64,000 bases of DNA from Ideonella alba (GTDB taxonomy: Bacteria; Pseudomonadota; Gammaproteobacteria; Burkholderiales; Burkholderiaceae_C). Shown one piece after another: positions 19,581 through 29,013 of this stretch; position 1 is the stretch's first letter, and each line of letters opens with the position of its first letter. The stretch covers positions 124,001 to 188,000 of the forward strand of contig NZ_JAGQDF010000010.1 in the NCBI RefSeq assembly GCF_018069875.1, read 5' to 3'. The position numbers and the translations under genes were made by a program. The notes under the pieces are model-generated. The model had not been told where the DNA came from, made no database searches, and saw only the letters and a program-made list of their open reading frames with translations.

Positions 19581-20957
19581 TCAGGTGGGGCTGGCCGGCA
19601 GCAAGGGCAGGCTCAGGACGACGCGCGTGCCATGCGGCGTCGCGGGTTCGATGCGCAGGCTGCCGCCAGCGCGTTCCATCGCGCGACGGGCCAGCGGCAG
19701 GCCCAGTCCCAGCCCGCGCGGCTTGGTGGTGAAGAAGGGTTGCAGCAACTGGTCGCGTCCGGTGGTCGGCAGACCGATGCCACTGTCCTCGACCACGATG
19801 CGCAGCTGGCCGTCGGCCTGGCTGGCGCGCAGGCTGACCTGGTCGCCGCTGCGCGTGGCCTCGGCCGCGTTGGTCAGGACCGAGGCGAGCGACTGGGTCA
19901 GCAGGATGTCGTCCAGGGCCACCTCGCCCAGCTGATCGGGCCATTCATGGCTGAACTGCTTGTGCTGGGCGGCCAGGTCGGGGGCGATGCGGGCGCGAGC
20001 GGCTTCGAGCACCGGCCGCACGGCGCAGCGGTGGGGTCGGCCCGTGGGGTCGCCGGCGCTGGTCAGCAGCGTGCGCACCAGGTGTTCGATGCGGTCGACG
20101 TGGCGGATCACCTCTTCGTGGTCCAGCGGCATGGTCGGCCCCAGTTCGCGGGTGAGCTCGGCTGCGCTGCGGATCGAGCCCAGCGGGTTGCGGATGTTGT
20201 GGGCCACGGCGGCGGACAACTCGCCCACCATCGCCAGGGCCTCGTTGTCGACCAGGCGCCGCTGCTGCTCGCCCAGCGCCCGCTCGATGCGGCGTACGAA
20301 CCACAGCAGCGACAGCACCAGCAGCGAGCCGCCCAGCAGCGCCGCGCCCCAGATGCGGCGCTGGCCCTCGGCCAGGGCCTGGGTCAGGGCGACCGGGCGC
20401 CGGTAGAGTTCGATCACGCCGACGATCGGCCCGTTGCGGGCGGCGTGCACGGGGATGTAGTTCTCGACGAACTCGCGCGGCGAGCCCAGCATCACATGCT
20501 CGGACTTGTCCGATTCGGCGTCGAAATTCGCCACCACCTCGCCGGCCAGCGCCTCTTCAAGCTCGTCGTTGTGGCCGAAGGTCTGGCCGATCATCTCGGG
20601 GCTGCTGGACCACAGCACCCGCTGTTCAGTGGTGTAGGCGTTGATGCGCAGCACATCGGGCATCGCCGCGACATGGGCCAGGAATTCGACGAAGTCGGGG
20701 TCGCTGGCGCGCTCAGGGTGGCGGAAGGCTTCCGCGGCCTTCTGGGTGTCGGCCACGCTTTGCACGAAGTCGCGGCTGAGTTCGGCATCGCGGTGCAGCA
20801 GGCGCGACTCGATGAAGGCATCGAGCAGCCAGGCCATGCCAATGGCGAACAGGGCCACGCCGATCGAGCCGGCGATCATGAACCAGCGCGTGATGGCCGC
20901 AGGGCGGCCCACCGTGGTCATTGAGGGGGACAGGATGTCAGGCATCGGGGCGGGCAT
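19581..20957 (-). CDS. membrane sensor histidine kinase
   Basis: This 458-residue kinase is the partner of the NtrC-type regulator downstream. It has a transmembrane helix at about 25-47, a periplasmic sensor domain of about 150 residues, and a second helix at about 202-222. A HisKA-like dimerisation segment follows, with phospho-acceptor His253 in AVAHNIRNPLGSIR, and then a HATPase domain with VEDSGIGLP and GLGLGLPLARR. No HAMP or PAS domain is obvious. ATG at 20957 is used; an in-frame ATG at 20945 is also possible. Its ligand is unknown. Confidence 0.9.
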   Translation of the reverse strand: MPAPMPDILSPSMTTVGRPAAITRWFMIAGSIGVALFAIGMAWLLDAFIESRLLHRDAELSRDFVQSVADTQKAAEAFRHPERASDPDFVEFLAHVAAMPDVLRINAYTTEQRVLWSSSPEMIGQTFGHNDELEEALAGEVVANFDAESDKSEHVMLGSPREFVENYIPVHAARNGPIVGVIELYRRPVALTQALAEGQRRIWGAALLGGSLLVLSLLWFVRRIERALGEQQRRLVDNEALAMVGELSAAVAHNIRNPLGSIRSAAELTRELGPTMPLDHEEVIRHVDRIEHLVRTLLTSAGDPTGRPHRCAVRPVLEAARARIAPDLAAQHKQFSHEWPDQLGEVALDDILLTQSLASVLTNAAEATRSGDQVSLRASQADGQLRIVVEDSGIGLPTTGRDQLLQPFFTTKPRGLGLGLPLARRAMERAGGSLRIEPATPHGTRVVLSLPLLPASPT

Positions 20958-21011
20958 CGGCAGCGGGGGCAGGCCGCTGCCGATTGTGCCCGGACCCGGT
21001 GACCTGAGGGA

Positions 21012-21386
21012 TCAGCGCACGCGGCAGGCGACGGTCTTGGTCGCGACCAGCGCGCCGGCTTCGGTGTACAGCGCGCCGGTGGCCTGGCCGCCGACGATGA
21101 AGTCGGCCGCCAGCGGGGTGGCACCCTTGTTGATGTCGCGCGGACGGCTGGAGAAGTCGATCTCGACTTCACGCTGGATGGTGGGCTGGGCGGTCGAGGT
21201 GGCGCTGTTGGCGCCCGAGGTCAGCACGGCGTAGTAGTTGCCGTTGGGAACGCTCTTGCCGTCGACCGAGGCGGTCGAACGGTCGCTGCGGACTTCGCAC
21301 TTGACGCGCAGTTCGGCCTGGGCGGCGGTGGCGACAGTCAGCGAGGCGATGGCGAGGCCCAGCAGGGTGGTGATGCGACGGGTCAT
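21012..21386 (-). CDS. small secreted protein of unknown function
   Basis: This is a 124-residue protein with a clear signal peptide (residues 1-24, cleavage after TAAQA). The mature part is about 100 residues with two cysteines (near residue 30 and 121) that could form one disulfide, and alternating hydrophobic and polar residues suggesting a beta-rich fold. I do not recognise a family. The ATG at 21386 gives the signal peptide; a longer frame to 21518 does not. It is transcribed alone, with a 267-base upstream region holding an AT-rich palindrome. It sits 54 bases upstream of the sensor kinase in the opposite order of a typical operon, so co-regulation is uncertain. Confidence 0.7.
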   Translation of the reverse strand: MTRRITTLLGLAIASLTVATAAQAELRVKCEVRSDRSTASVDGKSVPNGNYYAVLTSGANSATSTAQPTIQREVEIDFSSRPRDINKGATPLAADFIVGGQATGALYTEAGALVATKTVACRVR

Positions 21387-21499
21387 GGCTTGCTCCAGTG
21401 TGGTGAGGGATGGATGGGAGGGGGAGAAATGCCCCGGCGCTTTGGTGGGCAGGACCTCGGCGACCGGGACGATCCATGATTCGCAATGGACGTGCCAGC

Positions 21500-21520
21500 A
21501 AGTGTGCAAGGTGCACACTT
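21500..21520. promoter_or_regulatory. AT-flanked inverted repeat upstream of the secreted protein gene
   Basis: AAGTGTGC, five bases, GCACACTT form an 8-5-8 inverted repeat, 114-134 bases upstream of the start at 21386. Next to it (21521-21545) is an unusually AT-rich run with TATAAA on the minus strand, which could serve as a -10 box. An operator overlapping a promoter is the most likely reading, but no good -35 is seen. Confidence 0.4.
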
Positions 21521-21624
21521 TTTATAAGTTGTTGATTTATATGGATTCTTGTGGGTCCCGTCGCCTGGCATCCGGGGCCAGCATCGGCCGGCTGGGGCAT
21601 TTGCCCCACCCACTGGCGTGAAAT

Positions 21625-21641
21625 CCCCCGGTGGCCGGGGG
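21625..21641 (-). terminator. possible terminator after the alpha/beta hydrolase gene
   Basis: CCCCCGG, three bases, CCGGGGG form a perfect 7-base-pair stem, 12 bases downstream of the hydrolase stop on the minus strand, followed by ATTTC. The T tract is short, so termination may be weak. Confidence 0.45.
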
Positions 21642-21652
21642 CGATCGCCCGA

Positions 21653-22456
21653 TCAGGCCAGCGCGGCCCGCAGCGCGGCCAGCAGCGCGTCCGGCTGCTC
21701 GGTCATGATGGAATGCCCGCCGGGCACCCGGTGCACGGTGGCGCGCAGGCGCTGCGCCAGTTCGCGGGTGAGCTTGGGCGGCGTCATCTGGTCGGCCTGG
21801 CCCAGCACCAGGTGGGCCGGGCAGCGCACGGCATCGGCCGACTCGTGGCCGTGGGCGTAGGCATTGCACAGCCCGAAGTCGTGGCGGAACACGTTCGCGC
21901 CCTGCGGCCCATGGGCCTGCACCTGGGCCATCAGCTGGCGACCCCCGCCATGCAGCCACATGCCGGGCCCGGGGTAGCTGGGCTTGGCCGCCCAGGTCGA
22001 CAGCGAGAAGGCATTGACCATGTCCATGCCGGCCTGGGGGCGCTGCTCGGCGGCGTCGAGCAGGCTGGACGACACCGCCATCGGGTAGGCGGTGCCCACC
22101 ATCACCAGCCGCGACACCCGCTGCGGGTGGCGCGCGGCCGCCTCCAGCGCGATCAGCGAGCCCATGCTGTGACCGACCAGGGCCGCCTGGGCGACACCGG
22201 CGGCGTCCAGCACCGCCACGGTCCAGTCGGCCAGCGATTCGATGTCGGGCAGCAGCGGGCCCTCCGAGCGCATGTGGCCCGGCTGGTCCAGCGCCAGCGC
22301 GCCGAAGCCATGGTGGGCGCACCAGCGCGCCAGCAGATTCCAGACGCTGTGGTCGTTCAGCGCGCCGTGCAGGAAGACGACGCAGGGCAGGGCGGGGTTG
22401 AAGGGCTTGCCGCCGGTATAGGCATAGGCGCGGCGGCCGTGGACGCTCAGCTCCAT
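21653..22456 (-). CDS. alpha/beta hydrolase
   Basis: This is a 267-residue alpha/beta-hydrolase fold enzyme. The oxyanion motif FLHGALNDHSVW is near residue 28 and the nucleophile elbow GHSMGS near residue 95. The acid residue is in LGQADQMTPP and the catalytic His in PGGHSIM. There is no signal peptide, so it is cytoplasmic. It starts one base after the stop of the O-acetylhomoserine sulfhydrylase gene, so the two are co-transcribed. The substrate is not evident; a thio- or acyl-ester linked to the sulfhydrylase step is possible but is inference. Confidence 0.85.
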   Translation of the reverse strand: MELSVHGRRAYAYTGGKPFNPALPCVVFLHGALNDHSVWNLLARWCAHHGFGALALDQPGHMRSEGPLLPDIESLADWTVAVLDAAGVAQAALVGHSMGSLIALEAAARHPQRVSRLVMVGTAYPMAVSSSLLDAAEQRPQAGMDMVNAFSLSTWAAKPSYPGPGMWLHGGGRQLMAQVQAHGPQGANVFRHDFGLCNAYAHGHESADAVRCPAHLVLGQADQMTPPKLTRELAQRLRATVHRVPGGHSIMTEQPDALLAALRAALA

Positions 22457-22457
22457 C

Positions 22458-23771
22458 TCAGGCCCCCGCTTTCTCGGCCGCCTTCAAGGCGCGGCCCAGG
22501 TCATCGATCAGGTCGGCGGCATCTTCCAGGCCGACCGACAGGCGGATCGTGCCGGGCGTGATGCCGGCCTGGCGCAGCGCGGCGTCGTCCATGCGGAAAT
22601 GGGTGGTCGAGGCCGGGTGGATCACCAGCGAGCGGCAATCGCCCACATTGGCCAGGTGGGAGAAGATCTTCAGCGCCTCGATGAAGGCCACGCCCTGGGC
22701 GCGGCTGCCCTTGAGGTCAAAGCTGAAGACCGCGCCCGCGCCGCGCGGCAGCAGGCGCTGGGCCAGGGCGTGGTCGCGGTGGTCGGGCAGGCCGGGGTAG
22801 GCCACGCGCTCGACCATCGGGTGGGCCGCCAGGAAGGCCGTCACCGCCCGCGTGTTCTCGACATGGCGGGCCATGCGCAGCGGCAGGGTTTCAATGCCCT
22901 GCAGGATCAGCCAGGCGGTGTGCGGGCTCATGCAGGCACCGAAGTCGCGCAGGCCTTCGCGCCGGGCGCGCAGCAGGAAGGCGCCAACGGTGCTTTCCTC
23001 GGCAAACACCATGCCGTGAAAGCCCTCGTAGGGCTCGCACAGTTCGGCGAAATGCCCGCTGGCGGCATGCGCATCGGCCCAGTTGAAGCGGCCGGAATCG
23101 ACCAGCACGCCGCCCACCACGGTGCCGTGTCCGCCCAGGAACTTGGTGGCCGAGTGGAACAGCAGGTCGGCGCCGTGCTCGAAGGGCTTGAGCAGCCAGG
23201 GCGGAGTGAAGGTCGAGTCGACCAGCAGCGGCAGGTGGTGGGCGTGGGCGATGGCGCTGACCGCCGGGATGTCCAGCACATCCAGGCCCGGGTTGCCCAG
23301 GGTCTCGCCGAACAGCAGCCGGGTGTTGGGGCGGATCGCGGCGCGCCAAGCGTCCAGGTCGTGGGGCGGCACGAACGTGGTTTCAATGCCGAAACGCCCG
23401 AGGGTGTAATGCAACAGGTTGTGCGAGCCGCCGTACAGCGCGGCACTGGCCACGATGTGGCTGCCGGAGCCGGCAATGGTGCTCACCGCCAGGTGCAGCG
23501 CCGCCTGCCCGCTGGCAGTGGCGATCGCCCCGACCCCGCCTTCCAGCGCGGCCATGCGTTCCTCGAAGACCGCGGTCGTGGGGTTGGAGATGCGGCTGTA
23601 CACATGCCCGGGCCGCTCCATGTTGAACAGCGACGCGGCGTGCGCGCTGTCCTGGAAGACGAAGGAGGTGCTGAGGTGGATCGGCACCGCCCGTGCGCCA
23701 GTGGAGGGGTCCGGGGCGGCGCCTGCATGCAGGGCCAGGGTGTCGAAACCGGGATCTGTCGCGCCAGGCAT
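22458..23771 (-). CDS. metY: O-acetylhomoserine sulfhydrylase (aminocarboxypropyltransferase)
   Basis: This PLP enzyme of the Cys/Met metabolism family joins O-acetylhomoserine with sulfide (or methanethiol) to give homocysteine (or methionine). It has 437 residues, the size of MetY rather than the shorter MetZ or MetB. Motifs include HVYSRISNPTTAVFEERMAALEGG near residue 60, the substrate and PLP region LVDSTFTPPWLLKPFEHGAD, and the PLP-lysine motif HSATKFLGGHGT near residue 210. The C-terminus has SLVIHPASTTH. It is divergent from the CBS-domain gene. MetZ-type use of O-succinylhomoserine cannot be excluded from sequence alone. Confidence 0.88.
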   Translation of the reverse strand: MPGATDPGFDTLALHAGAAPDPSTGARAVPIHLSTSFVFQDSAHAASLFNMERPGHVYSRISNPTTAVFEERMAALEGGVGAIATASGQAALHLAVSTIAGSGSHIVASAALYGGSHNLLHYTLGRFGIETTFVPPHDLDAWRAAIRPNTRLLFGETLGNPGLDVLDIPAVSAIAHAHHLPLLVDSTFTPPWLLKPFEHGADLLFHSATKFLGGHGTVVGGVLVDSGRFNWADAHAASGHFAELCEPYEGFHGMVFAEESTVGAFLLRARREGLRDFGACMSPHTAWLILQGIETLPLRMARHVENTRAVTAFLAAHPMVERVAYPGLPDHRDHALAQRLLPRGAGAVFSFDLKGSRAQGVAFIEALKIFSHLANVGDCRSLVIHPASTTHFRMDDAALRQAGITPGTIRLSVGLEDAADLIDDLGRALKAAEKAGA

Positions 23772-23803
23772 GAAGAGGGGGCCGTTTGAGGGGCAGCCAG
23801 AGC

Positions 23804-23831
23804 TTGAATGGCACGCATTGTGTGCTATGTT
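23804..23831 (+). promoter_or_regulatory. possible promoter of the CBS-domain gene
   Basis: TTGAAT at 23804-23809 and TATGTT at 23826-23831 are 16 bases apart on the plus strand, a fair sigma-70-type match. It would give a leader of about 75 bases before the ATG at 23914. Confidence 0.4.
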
Positions 23832-23913
23832 GGGCGCATGCCGTCACAGGGTCCGGGAGACGCTGACCCCGTGGCGGCGCCCAGGCATCCCACGGTCGGA
23901 AGGAGAACCCACG

Positions 23914-24387
23914 ATGAAGGTCAGCGACATCCTGCGCGTCAAGGGCAACACGCTGTTCACCGTCACGCCGGACCAGCCACTGGCCGACGCTGTCACCACC
24001 ATGGCCACGCATGACATCGGCTCGCTGGTGGTGATGGACCACGGCAACCTGGTGGGGATGCTGACCTTCCGCGAGGTGATCCTGGCGATCGTCAAGAACG
24101 GCGGCCAGGTCGGCGCCACCACGATCAGCGGCGTCATGGACAGCCACCCGCTGACTTGCTCGCCCGATACCGAGATCGACGAGGTGCGCCGCATGATGCT
24201 GGGCCGCCATGCCCGCTACATGCCGGTGCTCAACGAGCGCACGCTGATGGGGGTGATCTCGTTCTACGACGTCGCCAAGACCGTGGTCGAGGCGCAGGAC
24301 TTCGAGAACCGCATGCTCAAGGCCTACATCCGCGACTGGCCCGTCGAGGAAGGCGCGCCCGGCAACACCGCCGTGCCCGGCGCCTGA
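23914..24387 (+). CDS. CBS-domain-pair protein
   Basis: This is a 157-residue protein made of two CBS motifs (about residues 7-60 and 72-130), a fold that binds adenosine nucleotides such as AMP, ATP or S-adenosylmethionine. Typical segments are VTPDQPLADAVTTMATHDIGSLVVMD and CSPDTEIDEVRRMMLGRHARYMPVL. The ribosome site aaggaga lies nine bases before ATG 23914, which decides this start over the longer open frame. The closest match in type is the stand-alone CBS proteins common in proteobacteria. Its target is unknown; the divergent metY gene suggests, but does not prove, a sulfur-metabolism link. Confidence 0.88.
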   Translation: MKVSDILRVKGNTLFTVTPDQPLADAVTTMATHDIGSLVVMDHGNLVGMLTFREVILAIVKNGGQVGATTISGVMDSHPLTCSPDTEIDEVRRMMLGRHARYMPVLNERTLMGVISFYDVAKTVVEAQDFENRMLKAYIRDWPVEEGAPGNTAVPGA

Positions 24388-26658
24388 TCAGGCGGCCGTG
24401 GCGTCGGCCGGGCTGCGGGACGCGGCCGGCTGACGCGCCATCATCCAGGCAAAGGCCGCATCGGCGTCCACCGGACGGCAGTAGCGGTAGCCCTGGACCA
24501 TGTCGCAGCCGTGGGCGCGCAGGAAGCGCGCCTGCTCGTCGTTCTCCACGCCTTCGGCGATCGTGCTCAGGTGCAGCGCCCGGGCCAGCTGGATGATGGC
24601 CTGCACGATCGCGCGGTCGTCGGCGTCGGTCGAGATGTCGCGCACGAAGCTCTGGTCGATCTTCAGCGTGTGGATCGGGAAGCGCTTGAGGTAGTTCAGC
24701 GACGAGTAACCGGTGCCGAAGTCGTCGATCGACAGGCGCACGCCCAGCGCATGCAGGCGCTCCATCATGGCCATCGCCGCGGCCGGGTTGCCGGTGGCCA
24801 CGCTCTCGGTCAGTTCCAGCTCCAGGCAGGAGGCCGGGATGCCGGCCTCGTCGAGGATGGCCTTCACCCGGTCGGGCAGCGTGGGGTCGCGGAACTGCAG
24901 CGCCGACAGGTTCACCGCCACGGTGATCGGCGGCAGCCCGGCGGCCATCCAGGCCTTGACCTGGTGGGCGGCGGTGCGCATGACCCACTCGCCGATCGCC
25001 AGGATCTGGCCGCTGCTCTCGGCCAGCGGGATGAATTCACCGGGCGAGACCATGCCCAGCTCCGGGTGCTTCCAGCGCACCAGGGCCTCGATGCCGCTGA
25101 CTTCGCCGGTGTCCACCGCCAGCTGGGGCTGGTAGTGCAGCAGCAGCTCGTCGCGCTCCACCGCGCGGCGCAGCGCCGATTCCAGCTGCAGCTGGCGCAC
25201 CGAGCGCTGCTGCATGCCTTCCGCAAAGAACGCGACGCGGCCGGGACCCTCCTGCTTGGCGCGGTACATCGCGGTGTCGGCGCAGCGCACCAGGGCTTCG
25301 ACGTCCGGGCCGTCGGCCGGGTAGACGGCGATGCCCACCGACAGCGTCATGCTCAGTTCGTGACCCATCACCATGAAGGGCTGGGCCACCTGCTCCAGCA
25401 GCTTGCCGGCCACATGGGCGGCGCCGTTGGCGTCGGTGTCGGGCAGCAGGACGGCGAACTCGTCGCCGCCCAGGCGCGCCACGGTGTCGCCCTCGCGCAG
25501 CGCATTGCGCAGGCGCAGCGACATCTCCAGCAGCACCGCGTCACCGGCGGTGTGGCTGAAGTTGTCGTTGATGTCCCGGAAACGGTTCAGGTCCATCACC
25601 AGCATCGCCACCGACTGGCCCTGGCGCCGCGCCTGGGCCACCGCGGTGTCGGCGCGCTCAAGCAGCAGGTGGCGGTTGGGCAGGTCGGTCAGCGCGTCGT
25701 AGTGCGCCTGGCGCTGCATGCGCTGCTCGGTCTCCCGGGTGCGCGTGATGTCGTTGATGATGCAGATCAGGTGGGTGGTGCGGCCTTCGCCGTCGACGCG
25801 CCGGCTCATGGACACCCAGGCGGTGTAGAGCTCGCCGTCCTTGCGCAGGCTGCGCAACTCGCCCTGCCAGTGGCCGCTGCGCAGCAGCTGGCGGCGGATG
25901 CGGCGGTGCAGGTGGGGGTCTTCCAGCGCGGTGGTCAGCATCGCCGGGTAGTGGCCCTGGACCTCGTGCGCGTCGTATCCGGTGATCTGGCTGAAGGCGG
26001 GGTTCACCGACACGATCACGCCGCGCGGGTCGGTGATCATGATGCCCTCGCGCGCCTGGTCGAAGACCGCGGCGGCCAGCATCAGTTTGTCCTCGGCCAG
26101 GCGGCGCATGGTGATGTCGCGTGCCTCGATCAGCAGGCGTGCCGGCGCGCCCAGGCCGTTGATGCGACGGGCCTGGAATTCGATCTCGCGGCGGCCCTGG
26201 CCGGGGCTGTCGAGCCGCAGGTCCAGCCGTGCGGGCGCGCCGTCCAGCGCAGCTTGGACCGCCTGCTGCAGCCGCTGCGCCTGGGCCGCCGGCTCATGCC
26301 AGCCGGCACATTCCCACAGCGGTCGGGTGGTCCGGTCCTGGCCGTCCAGCCAGGGGCGGCCCGCAGCGTTGACCTTCAACAGGCGGCCGCTGTCATCCAT
26401 CAGCCCGATGAACTGCGGGCCCTGCTCCAGCATCGCCTGGCACATCAGGTCCTCGTTGGGCGGGCTGGCCGGGTGGCTGCGGCGGCGTGCCCAGGCCCAG
26501 CCAGCACCGGCGCCCAGCGCCAGCAGGCCCAGGCCGACCAGCCCGGAGGCGCCGCTCGCCGAGCTCTGTGCCCAGGCCGGTGCGCTCGCGCAGGCGGTGC
26601 CCAGCGCCAGCAGGCGGGGCATCGTGCGCAACAGGGCGGGCGGGGGGCGAAGCGGCAT
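24388..26658 (-). CDS. PAS-PAS-GGDEF-EAL cyclic di-GMP signalling protein
   Basis: This 756-residue protein makes and/or breaks cyclic di-GMP. It starts with a signal-like segment and a hydrophobic helix at about 36-57, followed by a PAS-like region at about 72-185 and a PAS domain at about 190-305. The diguanylate cyclase domain (about 315-480) has an intact GGDEF at 397-401 and a product-inhibition RxxD site (REGD) five residues before it. The phosphodiesterase domain (about 495-745) has EAL at 524-526 and [10 protein letters not shown] at 645-654. Both active sites look intact, so either activity is possible. The stop abuts the convergent CBS-domain gene stop. Confidence 0.93.
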   Translation of the reverse strand: MPLRPPPALLRTMPRLLALGTACASAPAWAQSSASGASGLVGLGLLALGAGAGWAWARRRSHPASPPNEDLMCQAMLEQGPQFIGLMDDSGRLLKVNAAGRPWLDGQDRTTRPLWECAGWHEPAAQAQRLQQAVQAALDGAPARLDLRLDSPGQGRREIEFQARRINGLGAPARLLIEARDITMRRLAEDKLMLAAAVFDQAREGIMITDPRGVIVSVNPAFSQITGYDAHEVQGHYPAMLTTALEDPHLHRRIRRQLLRSGHWQGELRSLRKDGELYTAWVSMSRRVDGEGRTTHLICIINDITRTRETEQRMQRQAHYDALTDLPNRHLLLERADTAVAQARRQGQSVAMLVMDLNRFRDINDNFSHTAGDAVLLEMSLRLRNALREGDTVARLGGDEFAVLLPDTDANGAAHVAGKLLEQVAQPFMVMGHELSMTLSVGIAVYPADGPDVEALVRCADTAMYRAKQEGPGRVAFFAEGMQQRSVRQLQLESALRRAVERDELLLHYQPQLAVDTGEVSGIEALVRWKHPELGMVSPGEFIPLAESSGQILAIGEWVMRTAAHQVKAWMAAGLPPITVAVNLSALQFRDPTLPDRVKAILDEAGIPASCLELELTESVATGNPAAAMAMMERLHALGVRLSIDDFGTGYSSLNYLKRFPIHTLKIDQSFVRDISTDADDRAIVQAIIQLARALHLSTIAEGVENDEQARFLRAHGCDMVQGYRYCRPVDADAAFAWMMARQPAASRSPADATAA

Positions 26659-26836
26659 CAGGCTGCAGAACGGACAGGGTTACAGACCTCACTGTGCCGC
26701 GAAGCCACCCCTCACGATGCCCGGAGTCCCGGGCAAAAAACGGTCCTGTTCGGTGGCGAGGCCAGGCCGGGCACAGGCCCGTAAAATCAGCAGCTCTTCA
26801 CACGACCCCGGACCGCCCCTGGCCGGTCCGCCCGCG

Positions 26837-27937
26837 ATGTCCGGCAGCACCCTCGGCGAACTCTTTCGCGTCACCAATTTCGGCGAAAGCCACGGCCCGG
26901 CCATCGGCTGCGTGATCGACGGCTGCCCGCCGGGGATGGCGCTGAGCGAAGCCGACATCCAGCCCGAGCTGGACCGGCGCCGCCCGGGCACCAGTCGCCA
27001 CGTCACCCAGCGCAACGAGGCCGACGCGGTGGAGATCCTCTCCGGCGTCTACCAGGGCCACACCACCGGCACGCCGATCTGCCTGCTGATCCGCAACACC
27101 GACCAGCGCAGCAAGGACTACGGCAACATCACCGAGACCTTCCGCCCCGGCCACGCCGACTACACCTACTGGCACCGCTACGGCATCCGTGACCCGCGCG
27201 GCGGCGGCCGCAGCTCGGCACGCCTGACCGCGCCCACCGTGGCCGCCGGCGCGGTGGCCCGCAAGTGGCTGCACCAGGCCTACGGCACCACGTTCCGCGG
27301 CTGCCTGACCGCGATCGGCGAGCGTGAGATCGCCCGCGACGACTGGACCCAGGTGGACCGCAACCCCTTCTTCGCCGCCACCGCCCAGGGCATCGACGAG
27401 CTCGAGGCCTACATGGATGCGCTGCGCAAGTCCGGCGACTCGGTCGGCGCGCGGCTCTATGTGGAGGCCCAGGGCGTGCCGGTGGGCCTGGGCGAGCCGC
27501 TGTTCGACCGCCTGGACGCCGACATCGCCCACGCGATGATGGGTCTGAATGCGGTCAAGGGCGTCGAGATCGGTGCCGGCTTCGACTGCGTGCGTCAGCG
27601 CGGCAGCGAGCATGGTGATGAGCTGACGCCCGAGGGCTTTCTGAGCAACCACGCCGGCGGCATCCTGGGCGGCATCTCCAGCGGCCAGGACATCACGGTG
27701 AATGTGGCGATCAAGCCGACCAGCTCGATCCGGCTGCCCCGCCGCTCGATCGACCTGAACGGGCAGCCGGCGGTGGTCGAGACCCACGGCCGCCACGATC
27801 CCTGCGTGGGCATCCGCGCCACACCGATCGCCGAGGCGCTGCTGGCGCTGGTCCTGATGGACCACGCACTGCGGCGGCGTGCTCAGTGCGGCGATGTGTC
27901 GGTGTTGACGCCCGATATCGCCCGCGCCACCCGCTGA
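26837..27937 (+). CDS. aroC: chorismate synthase
   Basis: This enzyme converts 5-enolpyruvylshikimate-3-phosphate to chorismate using reduced FMN, the last step of the shikimate pathway. It has 366 residues. The family signatures [19 protein letters not shown] near residue 17, [10 protein letters not shown] near residue 89, [18 protein letters not shown] near residue 125 and the [13 protein letters not shown] stretch are all present. The frame is open far upstream, but ATG 26837 gives the canonical N-terminus. TAAAAT at 26782-26787 could be its -10 box. Its last 55 bases overlap the 3' end of cheB on the other strand. Confidence 0.96.
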   Translation: MSGSTLGELFRVTNFGESHGPAIGCVIDGCPPGMALSEADIQPELDRRRPGTSRHVTQRNEADAVEILSGVYQGHTTGTPICLLIRNTDQRSKDYGNITETFRPGHADYTYWHRYGIRDPRGGGRSSARLTAPTVAAGAVARKWLHQAYGTTFRGCLTAIGEREIARDDWTQVDRNPFFAATAQGIDELEAYMDALRKSGDSVGARLYVEAQGVPVGLGEPLFDRLDADIAHAMMGLNAVKGVEIGAGFDCVRQRGSEHGDELTPEGFLSNHAGGILGGISSGQDITVNVAIKPTSSIRLPRRSIDLNGQPAVVETHGRHDPCVGIRATPIAEALLALVLMDHALRRRAQCGDVSVLTPDIARATR

Positions 27938-29013
27938 CCCGGCGCCACGCGGGCCTGCTGCAGCAGCCAGGGCGCGATCTCGGGCAGCGGCAGCACCGCG
28001 TCGGCCGCGCCCAGGCGGATCGCCTCCTTGGGCATGCCGAACACCACGCTGCTGGCCTGGTCCTGGGCGGCGGTGAGGGCGCCGGCGTCGTGCATGTCGC
28101 GCAGACCGCGGGCGCCGTCGTCGCCCATGCCGGTCATGATCACGCCGATCGCCGCCGCACCCGCCTGCTGGGCCACCGAGCGGAACAGCACATCCACCGA
28201 CGGCCGGTGGTGGTTGATCAGCGGCCCGTCGATCACCTCGACCACGAACTGGCTGCCCTGGCGGCGCAAGCGCATGTGGCGACCGCCGGGGGCGATCAGC
28301 GCGCGGCCGGGCAGCACACGCTCGCCGTGGCGGGCCTCGGCCACCTCGATGTCGCACAGGCCGTTCAGCCGCGCGGCCAGTGAGGCGGTGAACCCCGCCG
28401 GCATGTGCTGAACGATGACGATGCCTGGCGTCTGCACGGGCAGGGCGCGCAGCACCACCTCGATCGACTGCACGCCGCCGGTGGACAGGCCCATCGCGAT
28501 GACCCGGCTGCCCGGGGGGCCGAGCGGCGCTGCGGGCAGCGGCGGCGGCGTCAGCGGCGCCGGACGGGCGGCCTGCGGCAGCGCGCCCAGCGCGCCCAGG
28601 TTGGCGCGTGCGGCGCTGCGCACGGTGTCGACCAGGTCGTTGGCCTGGTCTTCCAGGAAGGACTTCAGCCCCGCCTTGGGCTTGGTGACGAAGCCCACCG
28701 CGCCGGCGGCCAGCGCCTCCAGTGTCACCTCGCAGCCGGCCTCGGTGAGGGTGGAGCACATCACCACCGGGGTGGGTTGCTCGGCCATCACCTGGCGCAG
28801 GAAGCTGATGCCGTCCATGCGCGGCATCTCGACGTCCAGCACCAGCACATCGGGTTGCAGCGAGCGCAGCTTGGGCCAGGCGAACAGCGGGTCGGAGGCG
28901 GTGGCCACCACCTCGATGCCGGCTGCCTCCAGCCGGTCCGACAGGTGTTTGCGCACGACCGCCGAGTCGTCGACGATCATCACGCGGGTGCGGGGTGGCC
29001 GGGGGGCGTTCAT
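27883..29013 (-). CDS. cheB: chemotaxis protein-glutamate methylesterase
   Basis: CheB removes methyl groups from, and deamidates, chemoreceptors, driving adaptation. It has 376 residues. The receiver domain (residues 10-125) has phospho-acceptor Asp60 in [13 protein letters not shown], and a linker follows. The methylesterase domain (about 180-360) carries the catalytic triad, with Ser in AMGLSTGG, His in [11 protein letters not shown] and Asp in [12 protein letters not shown] tail of about 24 residues runs past the usual domain end and overlaps aroC. It is the last gene of the operon; its ATG overlaps the cheD stop by four bases. Confidence 0.94.
   Translation of the reverse strand: MNAPRPPRTRVMIVDDSAVVRKHLSDRLEAAGIEVVATASDPLFAWPKLRSLQPDVLVLDVEMPRMDGISFLRQVMAEQPTPVVMCSTLTEAGCEVTLEALAAGAVGFVTKPKAGLKSFLEDQANDLVDTVRSAARANLGALGALPQAARPAPLTPPPLPAAPLGPPGSRVIAMGLSTGGVQSIEVVLRALPVQTPGIVIVQHMPAGFTASLAARLNGLCDIEVAEARHGERVLPGRALIAPGGRHMRLRRQGSQFVVEVIDGPLINHHRPSVDVLFRSVAQQAGAAAIGVIMTGMGDDGARGLRDMHDAGALTAAQDQASSVVFGMPKEAIRLGAADAVLPLPEIAPWLLQQARVAPGQRVARAISGVNTDTSPH

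Noticed and set aside
17841-20924. Long plus-strand open frame (1027 codons) opposite the two-component pair
   Set aside because: It covers the NtrC-type regulator and kinase in antisense and has no recognisable motif.
21500-21525. Rho-independent terminator on the plus strand
   Set aside because: Stem and T run are present, but no plus-strand gene is within 3 kb upstream to be terminated; an operator for the minus-strand gene is more likely. Left open as an alternative in the findings.
26730-26756. Hairpin GCCCGG-AGTC-CCGGGC followed by AAAAAA between the GGDEF-EAL gene and aroC
   Set aside because: The A run would put the T tract on the wrong side for either gene, so it cannot be a normal terminator; probably chance or a control-region element.
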